A stretch of DNA of 64,000 bases from Phascolomyces articulosus (GCA_025677815.1 JAIXMP010000028.1:310001-374000); one strand, 5' to 3'; positions 35,650-50,041 are shown, counted from the first letter of the stretch. Notes: generated by a model from the sequence alone, not told the origin. Translations and numbers: made by a program.

Positions 35650-38600
35650 ATGTTACGATCTAAATCTTTTGTTAAACGTACACGTAAGGGTAATGTTGTA
35701 AAAGTTGTCAAGGAACATTATCTACGCGATGATATTCCATGCTCATCACAAGCATGTACGATCTGTGAACAACATAGTCCACCTGTTCTTTCACGTACAC
35801 CACGAAGCACGACCAACATAAAGTATCCTCACTATATCATACCCGATACCAATGTCTTTATGAATCAGGTATATAGATCCTCCGGTTATTTTTTTTCAAG
35901 GTGACTTTCCAAAAATATATCTTTTATTGCAGTTTGAGATTAATAAAAACTGGATCGATTCACTTTTATTACAGCTTGACATTATGGAACACCCAGCGAT
36001 CAAAGATGTCATTGTATTACAAACTGTAAGAGAAGAAGTGAAGCACCTTAGTCTTCCTATCTATAACCGCATCAACGCTATCTTGGCTGATACAAACAGG
36101 CGTTTTTATATGTTTGCTAATGAACATCACAGGTAAGAAAAATGATGGTTGGAACAGGATGGATTATGACATATTGCGATATAAAGGGGAGCCTTTGAAT
36201 TTTGACATTACCTATTTATATATGTATAGAGATACCTATCTTGAAAAGTTAAAGGATGAAACACCCAATGATCGTAATGATAGAGGTATTATTATATGGA
36301 TAGATGTTTATTTTTTTTAAAAAAAAGATAGAATAATGAAAGGTGACAGTAGAATACTTATGCAAAAAATGGACTTATCAATGCAACTCGGTTATGTACA
36401 TATATTAGCAATTCGTGTGGCTACCCAATGGTATGCAAATCATTTAAAAGCATATGGAATTGAAGCTCTTATGTTAAGTGATGATCGTGCAAATCGTGAA
36501 AAGGCCTCCGCTACTGCTATCAAATCATCAACAGGTATATGGAGATTCTTTTTCCTTTTTCTTTCTGAAATATCCTTACTTTTTTTTCGTTTATTCCGTT
36601 AACTCATCGCCATTTTGTATCTAGTTCGCAATTATGTGGAAGGGATGAAGGATGTTCCCGAGCTATTGGATATGCTTGCAGCACCAAAAGATAATTCTGT
36701 CGATAAGGACAAGATTGTATACGAGGAGGTAATAAAAAAGAAGACTCTGGTTGTAGAATAGATGGATATTTTGGCGATATTATTCCTCAGTAGTAAGCAA
36801 ACTGAACATTTTTTATGCTATAGCATATGACAGCCGCTCAAGTTGCGAATGGTATTAAAAAAGGAAATTTAGTTCAAGGCACTTTGAATATCAGTCAACA
36901 TAATGTTTTGGAGGTAAAAGAGAGAAGAAAAAAGCCATCACTTCAGGAAAAAAAGAATTTGGCTGATGACTGAATATTATGGATGGACACACCTATAGGG
37001 TACAATTTATGGCGATATGGATGGAGAACAGAGAACGATTTATATTCTTGGACGTAAAAATATGAATCGATGTATTCAAGGAGATATTGTGGCAGTGGAG
37101 ATTCTTCCCAAAGAACAATGGAAAAAGAACACCTCATTAGCTGTGGAGGATGAAGAGGACGAAGAAAAAATGTTTGGTGAAGAAGCTTTGGATATTAAGA
37201 TGAAGGATGCGGATGATAACAATCCAGAGGAAGTGGGTGAGCCCACTGGTAAAATTGTTGGTGTTATTCGAAAAAAATGGAGACAGTAAGGTTTTTTTTT
37301 CCTTGTGAAAAGTGATATGCAAACATCCTATTCTTCATTAATTAATTGATTGGTTGATTTTTTTTTGGGTTGGGGGCTATATAATAGATATTGTGGCTTT
37401 ATCGTCAAAAAATCAGTTCATTCAAAGGCTGGTTCAACTGCTCCTGAAAACGTGATCTTCCGTGCTATTGACAGAAGAATCCCGGGAATCAAGATCAAAA
37501 CGACCCAAGCTCACAGTTTGTTAGGATCGCGCATTGTTGTTGCAGTGGATAGTTGGCCTGTCAATTCAGTGTAAGTTAATTATAAGCATTATTACCATTA
37601 GTATCTATATTACATACAGAACCCCCCTGTGTTACAACGTCAACCTCCCCAATTGAAATTTTATATAATTCAAAAGCAATTATAATATTCATCATCTTAT
37701 TATTATTATTACAGGCTTCCTATGGGTCATTTTGTTAAAACACTCGGATCATCAGGTGATCGAGAAACCGAAACCGAAGTTTTATTATTGGAACACGATG
37801 TACCATATCAAGAGTTTTCCAAGCGTGTGTTGGATGATCTGCCGATCGAAGGCGATCAATGGGTTGTTACTGACCAACACTTGAAGAACGAAAATCGTCG
37901 TGATCTGCGCCACTTGAATGTTTGTAGCATTGATCCTCCTGGTAATAATATACATGTAGAATAGATTGTTGTTTTAGTAAACAAAAAAAAGTGGAGAATT
38001 TTTAAACTAACGAAAAAATTATAAAAACAATAATAACGACACCGTCATTATAGGATGTACTGATATTGATGATGCACTTCACGTTAAACCACTTGAAAAT
38101 GGCAATTATGAAATTGGTGTTCGTATGTATCTAATAATAAGGTTTTACCATTTTATAAAGAAATCAATCAAACAACATTTTAAACTTTATATTAATTACA
38201 TGATAAAAAAACATTATCTTTCATATTTATTATTAGATATTGCTGATGTGACATATTTTGTAAAGCCTGGCCAAGCAATGAATGAGGAGGCGGCAAACCG
38301 GGGAACATCGGTTTATTTAGTAGACAAGCGTATTGATATGCTTCCGTCTTTACTCGGAACTAGTAAGTCAAAAAGGGAAAACAGGGTTTCTATCTCGATT
38401 GCGGCGAATTTTTACTTGGCTTGTTTATTTTTGACGTTATCAAAAAATAAAATTAGATCTATGCTCCTTACGATCAAACGTTGAACGCTTGGCTTTCTCC
38501 TGTATTTGGGAAATCAATGAAAATGCGGAGATCGTCAATGTAGACTTTGCAAAAAGTGTTATTCTGTCGAAACATTCGTTTACGTACGAGGAGGCACAAA

Positions 38601-40380
38601 ACCGTATCGATGATGAGTAAGTAAAAAACGATTAGAAAAGGAAAAAGGGGTGGGGGAATGATAGTATTCTAGTTATCATGATTTACAGATGAAACTGACC
38701 AAAGTACACTTCTCACCTCTTTCCCCTCTCTATCACCTCCTCTTCCTCCTCCTCCTCCTTCTTCTCCTCCCCCCCATTATAAACAACAATTATCCCTCTT
38801 AATCTATTCTATTTTCTTGGCTTTTTTTTGTTCATATTCATATTTTTTCGTTCTAGTCGTATGCAAGACGATGTTACCAAGGGTATCCGCGTGCTTAACT
38901 CAATTGCCAAAAAGCTTCGCCAAAAACGAATTGACCGCGGTGCACTAACCTTATCCAGCCCAGAAGTCCGATTTAACCTCGAGAACGATTCGCAGGATCC
39001 AGTTGATGTTGAAATGAAAGAATTGAAGGAAACTAATGCTTTGGTTGAAGAATTCATGTTACTCGCCAATATTTCGGTCGCTGAAAAAATTTATTCCAAA
39101 TTCCCAATGTCAGCGTTACTTCGTAAACATACTGCTCCTCCTTCAAATAACTTTGATACACTTCGTAAAGCCTTATCTGAAGTGGATATTTCATTAAATG
39201 TTGAATCATCCAAGGCATTAGCTGACTCTTTGGATGAAGCAGTAGTAAGTTGAATTTATTTGATAGCAACAAAAAAAAAGAGCTATATTAACATGGAAAA
39301 AGAGCGTGTGATTTGACTGAATGATTGATTTATTATTATAACGATTTCACCCTTGATTATTTTTAGTTACCTAATGACCCTTACTTTAACAAACTCGTGC
39401 GCATCATGACAACTCGCTGCATGATGCAAGCCCAATATTTTTGTTCCGGAACAGAATCCGAACCCGAATTCAGACATTATGGTCTTGCCACACCCATTTA
39501 CACACATTTTACATCACCTATTCGTCGTTATTCTGGTACGATCACTGTATTATGAACAGTAAAATTGCTCATTATCTATAATGAAAAAATGTTTGAGAAG
39601 TCCAAACAATTATTAATTATGAGTGTCATCCACTGTTCGTTTATTCGAATGTTATTCTTTATTTTTCTATATAGACGTCATTGTACATCGATTATTACAA
39701 GCTAGTATCGATCCTGAGGCAATTTATGGCCAAGAACTTATTGATAAAACCAAGATGAAAGAATTATGCGATGGTATTAATAATAGCAACATATAGAATT
39801 TCTATCTATAGGAGATGGTATTAACACGGATAAAAAAAATGATGTTTATAGTTTTGAATCATCGTCATAGAATGGCACAGCAAGCAGGTCGTAGTTCAGT
39901 AGAATTATATACAAACATGTTTTTCAAGAATAAGGTTCAAATCGAAGAAGGTCGAGTAATTCGTATTCTCAAGAATGGTTTTGTTGTTCTTGCTCCAAAG
40001 TAGGTTTTATTTATATAAAAGATGATTAGACACACGTATTCGATATTGGGAGAGATAACTAATCAAAAAAAATTATTTTAAGATATGGTATTGAAAGCAT
40101 TGTCTACACAAGCAAAAAACCAGGGGATCCATCACCATTTGAATATATTGAAGAACACAATTCACTTGTTACAGGTGATGTTGTTATCAAAATGTTTGAT
40201 ACTGTCAAGGTAGAAATTAGTGTAGAAGGGGATGAACAAGGCATGCGACAAAAAATGCGCATGCGTCTTGCAGAACCTTTTGTTGAAGGCGTCAGTGACT
40301 TAATATCACTTGGCAATAACAAACGTAAACCAGAAGATGATGCTGATTCAAATCAAAAGAGTAAAAAACTCAAAGAATAA
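35650..40380 (+). CDS. DIS3: exosome exoribonuclease Dis3/Rrp44
   Basis: Seventeen exons (35650-35868, 35933-36132, 36230-36285, 36409-36534, 36625-36728, 36824-36913, 36999-37285, 37388-37570, 37715-37941, 38054-38122, 38237-38362, 38457-38616, 38857-39244, 39367-39535, 39675-39773, 39852-39999, 40083-40380) give 982 residues. The protein is the catalytic 3'-5' exonuclease and endonuclease of the RNA exosome. In order: the CR3 cysteine motif ([12 protein letters not shown], ~36-47), a PIN endonuclease ([19 protein letters not shown]), two cold-shock domains, and the RNB domain with the catalytic aspartate cluster CTDIDDALH and [11 protein letters not shown]. Conserved [14 protein letters not shown] and [11 protein letters not shown] blocks follow, then an S1 domain. 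An acidic insert lies at ~340-375. The Lys-rich C-terminus suits a nuclear protein. All phases agree. Confidence 0.97.
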
Positions 40381-41294
40381 AAAAAAAATTAAGTTTATTT
40401 TTACTACCCAAACCAAACCCTCGTTCATCCTATGTATTTATTCTACTAATGACCCAAATCCCCCCCCCAAAAAAAAAAGGGAAAAAAGGAAAACAATGAT
40501 ATAGCAAATTGATGATGCAAAAAAGCAGTATGTCATTTAATATTTTTATATATGTATTATTATAATCATATTCTTTATATTACGCGAAAAAAAAAGTAAA
40601 TATATAAAAAAAATTGGTGGTTTGTGTGTATATGTACTTTGTATAATATAAAATAAAAGAAAAAATTATGGTCCCTTGAAAAAAAAAAAATGAAGATGGT
40701 GGATAATTACAAATTTTGTAGGGTTTAAATGTGTTTTTTTTGGTTATTTTTTTTCCTGTCCCTAGGATTACAAAATGTGGAAAGAAAAAGAAAAAGAAGA
40801 AAAAATTCCCTCGACTCCTTTTCGGCTTTGTTCCCTTGATTAGACATAGAGAAAGAGAGAAGGATATGCAAAAAATGGAAGAGAATTGATGAAAGTCATG
40901 GGCATAGAAGCGGAAAATATCATATGAATGAAAGAAATTTTTAAAGAAAAGGGTGTTTAGATAATGTGTATGGGTTGTGTATGAGAGAAGAGAAGGATAT
41001 ATATATATATAAAAATTGTTTAACAAAATAGAAATAAATAAATCAAAATAAAGAAAGCATGGGGGAAGAAGAAGAAAAACGAGATTACTAAGTGGTGTGT
41101 GTGGTGAAGGAAAAATGTTATGATATGATATATATGAATTGTATGTTGTGTATTTGTGATTTGGGTGTGAATAGTATGAAAAACGGAATTAATAAATAAA
41201 TAGTAATAGAAATAGGAGAGAGGGAGAGGATGAGTGTATGAAATAATATGATTAATTATAAATGAAGAAATATGATAGAAATAATAAGATTAAA
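40381..41294. other. convergent 3' region between DIS3 and the homeobox gene
   Basis: Contains both 3' flanks. C- and A-runs lie at 40462-40480. The minus strand is pyrimidine-rich, giving a spurious Phe-rich frame. No gene seen. Confidence 0.5.
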
Positions 41295-43051
41295 TTAAGC
41301 AAAAGTAGATGCAAAAATAGTTTCTGCCACAGTGGAAGAAGAGGATGATTGAAGAGGTTGAGAAGTGGTGGTAGTAGATGAAGGATGTTGAAGTGTCAAA
41401 CAATCAAAACATCCATTGTTATTATTATTTCCATTATTATTATTTTCATAGTAGCCATCCATAGAGATAGGTGACCCTGTGACGGAAGTTGAAACGGTCG
41501 AAGCAGAGCACGAGGATGCAAGAGGTGGAGTATATTGTTGTGGTGTTTGTTGTGCCGCTGCTGTTGTTGGCGTCATTGTTGTACTAGTAGTACTAGTAGT
41601 AGTAGCAGCAGCATTTGTATTTGTCGTTGTGGTAGATACGGGGGGATAACCCAAGGGTAAATCTTGTAAAGGATAGAAATCCATAGAAATTTGGTCAGGT
41701 AAGGGTGAACATGCTTCAAGTGACCAATCCCTTCGAAGATCATTACAACCAGAAAAGTTACAGCAACTATTGTTATTCGTATGAGTATGGTTGTTGTTGT
41801 CATTAGAAGCTGTAGCCCATGATGTCACATCATTTTCTGACCAACGTCGCTCCTTGGACTAGTAGTAATAAGAAAAAATGTCGTTTAGTAATCTATCAAC
41901 TTTGTTTTATTATCGTTTAATAGAACGAAAAATAAAAATTTATATCGTACCTGATCAGCCCAAGATTGTGGAAGACCTAGGGAATATTGAGCCGCCAAAA
42001 GGCAAGATTGATCCTCTGCTGCTTGTTGTTGCTGTTGCTGTGGAGCATTGGCTGGACAAGATTTTCTACGCGACATAACATCTTCACCTTGAACGACAAG
42101 TTTGGAGTGACCATCATGATTATTCAAAGGATGAACAGGAACATTTAACCAGTGATTATCATTATTAGTGTTGTTATTATGCTGATGATCGAATGCAGGT
42201 ACAAAAGTACTATTGGTTTCAAACGAAGTAGTTGCAGCTGCAGCGGCAGCAGCGGCAGCAACGGCTGCTACTGATCGAACATTATTGGTGTTCTGGGTAT
42301 CTTGTTGGTGATTCTGTTGCTGCCATGGCAAGGAACCCCATGCTGGTGTTTCTTGTTGAGGTTTCATAGAAGTGTTTGTTGACATTGGACCACTTGGAGG
42401 TAAATAACTTGTAAATGCAGGTTTTCCAGTATTACCCGATTGAGGATGAACATTAGCAAAAAATTGAGAAAACAAAACAGATTGATCCATATCATTATTA
42501 TCATTATGATGAGGGTGGGTATGTTCATTGGTATAATCATCAGTGGAATAAGGAGAGGATGCTGCTTGTTGATAATGGTGATGTTGTTGCTGCTGCTGTT
42601 GTTGTTGATCTTCACCATTAGCTGATTGTTTACGACGTTGCAATTTTGCTTTTGCTCTTCTGTTTTGGAACCAAATTTGAACACCACGAGGTGTCATGTC
42701 CAATTTTTGAGCCAAAATACGACGGACAGTAGCATTAGGCTTGGAATTTTCTGAAAATGATTTTTCCAATACTTTTAATTGAGCACGCGATGTTCGTCGA
42801 CGATGTTTGATCTCAAATGGATTATAAAAAGTAGGTCGGAAATCACCATGTGGGAATTGATGGAAAGTTTCGAGGAGATAGTTTGAATCAGCTTCTGAAG
42901 GTTGTGGAGGATGAGATCCTGATACGGCAGCGGCGGCGGCGGCGGCGGCTGCCGCTGCAGCATAATAAGCTGGTACATGGTGGTGATCATTAGAAGAAGG
43001 ATTGACAGCGGCAAAAGATTGGTCGAATGATTGCATGGTTTCTGTTGACAT
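41295..43051 (-). CDS. homeodomain transcription factor
   Basis: Exon 1 (43051-41951) and exon 2 (41858-41295) join in phase 0 to give 554 residues. The homeodomain is at ~84-142: RRRTSRAQLKVLEKSFSENS, then PNATVRRILAQKLDMTPRGV, then the recognition helix VQIWFQNRRAKAKLQRRK. It is a typical 60-residue homeodomain without a TALE insertion. The flanks are low-complexity: poly-Ala at ~31-42 and again near ~275, poly-Gln after the homeodomain, and Asn/Thr-rich stretches in exon 2. Such tails are usual in fungal regulators. If the intron is kept, the protein ends 21 codons past the junction, giving 388 residues. The target genes are unknown. The upstream gap of 3.4 kb is the largest gene-free regulatory space in the window. 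Confidence 0.93.
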
Positions 43052-46000
43052 TATATGATAAAAATAATAAAATTTGGTTGTGTATGTATTAAATGAAGTA
43101 TAAAAATAAAGTATGAAATGTATGTGTAAATGTAAAGAGAAGAATAAAAAATTAAGATATATATAACAAAAAAAAGAGTTTGTAAAGTTTGTTATATAGT
43201 CAAATGGAAGTAGTAAGTTGTTTAAAAAATAAAAAGAAAAGAAAAGTAACTGTTGTGAGGAAGTGGGGATGCAGATTGAAGCAAGTTGAATTTCAAACTT
43301 GAGGCTAGTTTATATAGGTAACGGACTCGGATTAAGTCTCATATCAGTTAGTTGCATAAAGAAGGAGAAGGGAGCAAAAAAAAAAAAAAATTCCAGTGAA
43401 AAAAAAGGGGGGAGAGAGACAGAGAGTGAAAAGAAGAATAGAGGATAGAGGAAGTGAGCTCAACAAAGGGAAAAAGGGTCTTTGAGAACAACATGACGAA
43501 GTGGAAATAGGTTGGATAAATAATAAGTAATGTTTATAGATATACCACAGGATATACTAAGTGAGTATATTTATTATTATAGTTATTATATTATTATTAT
43601 TCGTAAGCCTTAATAGAGAGGGTCTGCGCGTGTGTGCGTGCGTTTTTATGGGATTTACACATACGTATTATAATGTACCTGGAATCGAGAACATTAACAC
43701 CAAAATAATAATAATAAAAATGCGCGGGTGGGGATAATAGTGTTTCTATAAGTCCCTTTCATCAATTCATTTGTGTGTTATTATTGACTCTACTAAAGGG
43801 CCGCTTAAAAAAGGGAGGCGACACATATAGAGAACTCACAGAGAGCACGCGGGATGAGAAGTTCATAGCGCTAGATTTGGGTAACGAGGGTATCATAGTG
43901 ACAACGATGTAGTTACGAAAGAAGGGGGAGGGGAGAGAGAAGATGATTATATATTGATAGATATATAGATGAATAGAGAGAGTAATAAGAAAGTCTATAA
44001 TGATAATGAGAAACAAAAGGTTATAGAGGGAGTAGGAGGTCAAGAGAGAAGGAGGAGCTTTTTTTTAACGAGTAGTGCGTATGTATATATTTGGTAAAGA
44101 GGGTTTAAGATAACTTCGGCTTATTATTTTTTTTCTTCACTTTTTCGTTGGCATGCATGCACACATACACCACACTTCCACTCATACTCACAAATGATAT
44201 CTTATTATACATCATACATATATTCAAAGTTTCTTTTTTTATACATAATATGTGACAATTTGTAGTATATAATATGTCGTCTTTATTATCTATTTTATCT
44301 AATATGCAAAATAAAATATATATATATATATATATACGTAATAACAGAAAATATGATATAACAAGGTTATATCCATCGTACAAACACATAATATTACTAT
44401 TATTACATACATATATACATTATTCTCTCCTATATACTTAATGAACCCCCCATTTATTATTATCAAATTATAACAAAACTTTTTTCAATTATAACATAAA
44501 CAACTTTTCCATTAGATCAAAATTTTACGCAGTAGAAGAGCTTTTTATTTTAATTGTTTCTCCGAGCCGATAGATTATGATATTGTCAATGCATGAGAAA
44601 AAAAAAAAGAAAGATACTAGAAATGGCTTAATAAAGAGCTTAATAACAGGGTAACAAGTAATAACTGTTGAAAAGGATTGTGTTTTTTATAAACTAAACA
44701 GCTAAAAAGTAAAAAGTTATCAAAGCGTTCAGGGATAATGTATCAAAATTAAAACTTAAATAGCACACACTCACTAAGTGATGGATGAGTGAATAAGAAA
44801 ATATTTATTTATCCTCCTCTTTTCTTAGTTACCTTCTCTTATACTGTATCCTTCTCATCCTTCTCCTTCTCTATCCTTTGCGCTCCCCCCCAAAAAAAAC
44901 TCTTTGCTTTCTTTCTTGTTTCCCCTATGCCTCGATCTTTTTTTATTTCCTTTTATTTTTTAGACGCGGGATATACAAGGTTTTAAAGTAAGAAAAAAAG
45001 TACTATAAAGGCCCCCCAACCGTCGGCTGCATTGTTCATCCAGCCGCACGAGCGCAAAAGAGCCCTAGATTATTTTTTTATCCTTCTCTCTTGTATGCTA
45101 TATACAGATAGATGTTCTATATGATACATTGAATGTTATGTTTGGATGATTATCCCTATTATCACTACCTGGTAAATACTAAAAGAAGTTGTGTGTATGC
45201 TCGGATTTGCAACAGTGCGTGCTTTTGATGTGTACCGCGATCTGGACCCTGCATCTTTTTTTCACACACGTACTCTACCATACCGAATCCAATACATCAT
45301 GTCATATAATATAGATTTATATTATTCTATTATAATATTATCATTATTATTACTTATTATTGTAATATTATGATAACATACCAATCTTTTCTCCTTTTTA
45401 TCTCATCATTCCGATGGATTCATATGCATATGTTTCCGCGCGCTTTTTTTATTTATTTATTTGTTATATCCAACTTTCTGGGGCTTACTATCTCATCTCT
45501 ACTTTTTCATCCCTAAAAATTATGATAAGTATGAATAAGTAGGTTAGTGCAAGAACAACAACAATAAAAAAATCCTTTTTTTTATTAATGTGTTGTTTAT
45601 CATTTTACATTATCGAAAACCTTTTTAAAAAGATAAAGATAAAAGGAGAAAGATGATAGTCGATAGATGTATATGTCGTTATTGTTATTTACATAGTCGT
45701 TTCGGGGAAAAGGAACATTGGTAGATCACATATTATTATGACATTTGAACACATCAGTTATAAAAAAAAATTGTTAAAGTTTTGTATATCAAGTATCAGG
45801 AAAGCATCAGGACAACCTATTAGTATCATCAATAAACAGATTACACTTTAAAAATCGTGACAAATCCATCCATATATATGTACATATTTGCTCTTTTTTT
45901 TTTTCTTTTGATTAAATCCATAATGAATCCTCTTCTTCTATTTTTCTCCCCTTTGATTGCTCAAAAAACAGGGAGCTGTTGAATTCATTACATACGAAAT

Positions 46001-46443
46001 AAAAGTTTCTTCTTTTTTATTTGAGGAGAGAAAGATGTGTGTATATCTATGAGTACGTGAGATAATAATAATAATACGAATGATCGAAGAAGGGGTATGT
46101 TCTTGCATTGGGGGATAAGTTAATAGAGAAGAGGAGAAAGAGAAGGGATAGGTTATCTATTTAATTTTGGGGGGGGGAAAGGGGAGGAAGAAAGGATGAT
46201 GGTTAATGATGTTGAATATTATTATATGGAAAAGAAAAAGAGAGTTTAGTGAAGAAGATAATGACTGATGATGTGCGATAAAGATGTATGTATGCGCGTG
46301 GCTTGCATTCATTTCACCAATTTAGATTTACCCTCAGATCACTTTGCTTATCCCCTTTATAATTTCACGCCACAGTAAGAAAATATCCCCAAAAGAGTTG
46401 TTACATATAAAAAAACACATGAACTTTATCTTTATTATCGTTA
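43052..46443. promoter_or_regulatory. long upstream region of the homeobox gene
   Basis: About 3.4 kb with no convincing gene, between the homeobox start and the 3' end of DPH2. It is rich in purine tracts (43300-43480, 43920-44080), a TA microsatellite (44314-44336), CT tracts (44815-44900) and a G9 run (46169-46177). The 43360-44060 part is continuously purine-rich on the plus strand. Long upstream regions are common for developmental regulators, so a complex promoter is likely, but that is inference. Confidence 0.4.
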
Positions 46444-49400
46444 TTACAAGTCTCGTTCATCACTATATCCTCTTGCAATGCCGCTACGACCTTCTTGAAT
46501 GGTACCAGCCTCATCCTGTCCTAGATTTTGTTCTAATCCCCTAAACGTTCGATTTTTCAGATACTCCCCTGATAAAAAAAATAGTTACCATTAGTGTTCG
46601 ATTATACGAAAAAGTCATGTCAAGCCAACTTGACACGGAGCACGGATCACAAATGATATTTCCAGATCCCGTTTTATTTTTATTTTTACCTGATGTACTA
46701 TTAAGGAGTCTTGTAATAGTAGTATTATTACTCCGTAACGTGAGATCTGTCAGCTTACTTGTCAACACTTCACCATCAGTTCCTATAGCAACATAGATAA
46801 AAAAATCCCCCCACCGTTGTTAATATATTTTTATTAGCGTAACAACCATTTATCATCTTAGTGACAGTCACTATAGTATAGCTAGTATCTCACGATGTAA
46901 ACGACGAGTAGTCAACATGGCAACGCCAATGAATCATCACCATATACAACTCAATACTTACCATTATTAGTAATTGTTTTATTCGATGATCGATATTGCC
47001 CAGTCACTAAAGAAAAATGGGGTTCTTCATCGCTCGATCCTTCATCGTTTTCCTGGAATAGAATTTATCGTTTAGTATAATGAAAATGAAAAATTGATGA
47101 ATGGGAGTTAAAATGAATAACAATTTATACATCACAAAATAATAATTCGACACGTGTTATTAAAAATAAAAACTATATTACTACCAACCTCATCGTAAGT
47201 AAAACCATCCGTACGAACATTGGGAAGTAGTCTCGAAAAATCTGTAACATAATCACCTGTCCACTCCTTTGACCTGTGCACGTTTTCGTCCAGATATAAA
47301 TTAGTTAAGAAATTTGCATGTTATATAAATGTATGTGTTTAGAGAGAGTATTGGAGAATAGTAGTAGGAGGTGAAGAAAAGTACATGCATAAAATATATT
47401 AGAAATGGAGTTAAAGATATGTTTATATGTACGCTTGACGTATAATACATATGTATATACATATATAGCAAAAGGAGATTAAATTAAGGATGATAATAAA
47501 AAGGGGATTACAATATACCTGACAACTGCAAGCTCAAGCTCGAATGGGGTCACAATTGGGCGGTAAAACTCCTGTACACAAGCCAAAAACCACGGATGTT
47601 ATTATTATCGTTATATATATGAGTTATATAATTATTAATAATATGACAATGGATAGAGTGAAAAAAGATAGTAGGACCCTTATCCCTCCTTCCTTCCTTC
47701 CCCCCTCTCTTCTTTTATGCTCCTTTTTAGGTGGGGGAATCATCCTTGGTCAGATACGAAAATAATTGTAATAACAATAATAACACTTTACCTTTGAATC
47801 AATCAAACTATTTTCGGGACATGCAACAAGAACGTAACAATCTACCTCCATAAAGTTTGCCATCTTGGCCACATTCAATTTGCCCATGACAAACGTATAA
47901 GATTTACGACCTGAAGCACTTATCACTTTTTTAAGATGTTCAATTATTTCCATATAAGATCCTATTATAAAAAGTAATATGTATTAGTATTGATAAGTGG
48001 TAAAACCCTCACTTCGTATAGACCACATTTTATTCATATCATTCTATCCTCCACTCTCTATCTTTCTATAGTATATCGAGATAGAACAACATCATCCAAT
48101 GACGCTAAAACCATAATATTCATAAAATCTATTTTATTAAAAAAATCAAAAAAAATCAACTTACCAACCCCTAAAGTGCCAACTACAATGCCAATCGTTT
48201 CTGCATCTTTGGCTTTTTGAACCAAAAAGTAACTAATAAGATAATCATCCATGATTGATAACGAAATAATAATAATAATAATAGTTGTTGATCATCCATC
48301 ATAAAATAATATAAAATAATAGCCCCCAAAATCAATAACAATAAACTATTAATAAATCACTGATCATCTTTTTGATCCTCTTAAAAAAATTATGAAAACA
48401 CTGTTTTTTTTCTTCCATTTACCGTTTCATTAGCATTTTATTCACTTGGACAGTCTCCTTCCTGGCTTGACGTGTTTTTGGATCGTAAGTATATACCTAA
48501 AAAAAGAAATTGGATGATGTGTTATGAATTTTTTACTCCTTAACCTGTCAAAAAGATAACCAACATTCTATGATTCTTTTTGAGATCCACACAACTGAAG
48601 TGACGAAAATAAATAAGAAAAAAGTTTACTTACTGGACACATATTATGTACCATTAAAATATTCGTTAATGTTAAGCTTTCAGAGCCAATAAAAAAGATA
48701 GAACATGTATCCAATGATACTCCTTCTGGAAGATCGTAAGATCTGCCACCTTTTCTTAGTGTATTATTCTTATTCTTGTTATCATCCATCACTTCATCTT
48801 CTTGTTGTTGTACTGGTTCAGATTGAGTTGGTTTTGTGCTGTCAGCATCAACGCACAAGTTTCCCGCCTTCTTTGAACAACAGCAGTCCCCTTTCTCCGA
48901 ACAGCCACCACCTGCATCGCCTTTTTGAGATTTTTTCTTTTTCTGCAAGGTCGATTGGAGTTCTGATTCTGTCTGGATTTTGGTAGGAATGATATTTGTA
49001 TACTTTTGTGAAAGGCGTGATACCAAGGTTTCTATAATAGTTACAATAATTTTATATTTAGACATAAACCACATAAACCATCCTCATCCAATTCACCCAT
49101 GGTAGCCCCATAATCATAACTACATGGCGCAAGCGGCGTCTGCGGCGATTATAGCGTTAATTTTTTGTTGCATTAAGAACAAAAAGTGTCTGATGACCCA
49201 TGTATATCAATTATTATAATTGTACACATCAAATTATAATCATAAAAGTATATGCCATTCATCGACCAATCATCCAAAAGAGAAAGATAACTTACCGACC
49301 GCATAGGAGTATTCAACATCGCACATGAGAATAATAGGGGTCAACAGATCGGGAAATAAGTTCTCAAACTGTTCTTCACAATGGCCCAGATCGATGGATT

Positions 49401-50041
49401 CTTGACCAAATACATATAACACCGGTAAATGTGAGGTTCTAAAATACATTATGAATCATCATCGTCATTATTATTATTATCATTATCATTATATCGATTG
49501 GCTATTGTTTTTTCATATTTTGTCGCTTTCCCTCTCTTTTTCCCTTTTTCCCCTACATTTTTTCTATTCTTCTTATCCCATTCCATATTATGTACGAAAA
49601 AAATGGTTCCCCATCATCATCATCATTGTATCGTTTCCATAGGCACAATCCAAAGATAAAATTTGTCGTTTTTTTCTCTTATGGAACTTACGGGCTCAGG
49701 CACGATCGGCCATAATGGACAATAAGGTCTGCGCCTACATGTTCTGCAGCTACTTCATCCACACAACAACTACCATAGGATGTATCTGCTAAAATAAAAA
49801 TATTTTTCTCTGTTCGCTGCCGCAGTTCAGAAGCTACTGCTGCAGCGTCAGCCAATAATTCGTCTGGAAATTGTAAAGTGATCTTTTCATAGCCTCCTTT
49901 TTTGATATAGTCGACTGTTCGATCGATTTCGTAAAAAGTATTTAAATCCGCATGTTTTTCACTTTTCACATCAATCGTTCGTTCAATAACGGCTTGGCCA
50001 TCGTCTGCAAATGTTGTGGGTCCACTAGCTTCTCCTGACAT
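46444..50041 (-). CDS. DPH2: diphthamide biosynthesis protein 2
   Basis: Eleven exons (50041-49692, 49438-49296, 49031-48634, 48496-48423, 48232-48165, 47961-47792, 47571-47519, 47273-47189, 47052-46962, 46782-46690, 46568-46444) give 549 residues. With Dph1, Dph2 forms the radical-SAM-like Fe-S enzyme that transfers the aminocarboxypropyl group to a histidine of elongation factor 2. Signatures are [53 protein letters not shown] and, at the C-terminus, [20 protein letters not shown]. The Cys in SYGSCCVDE is the position expected for cluster binding. A hydrophilic insert at about 190-265 includes an odd Cys cluster, [17 protein letters not shown]. All phases match. The start lies 457 bp from the stop of the dehydrogenase gene on the same strand. 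Confidence 0.95.

Noticed and set aside
40580..41026. 148-residue minus-strand frame
   Set aside because: Phe/Ser/Tyr-rich low complexity produced by purine runs on the plus strand in a 3' flank.
42364..42687. Frames overlapping the homeobox exon (for example 107 residues, minus)
   Set aside because: They are shifted-frame shadows of the Gln/Asn-rich coding sequence.
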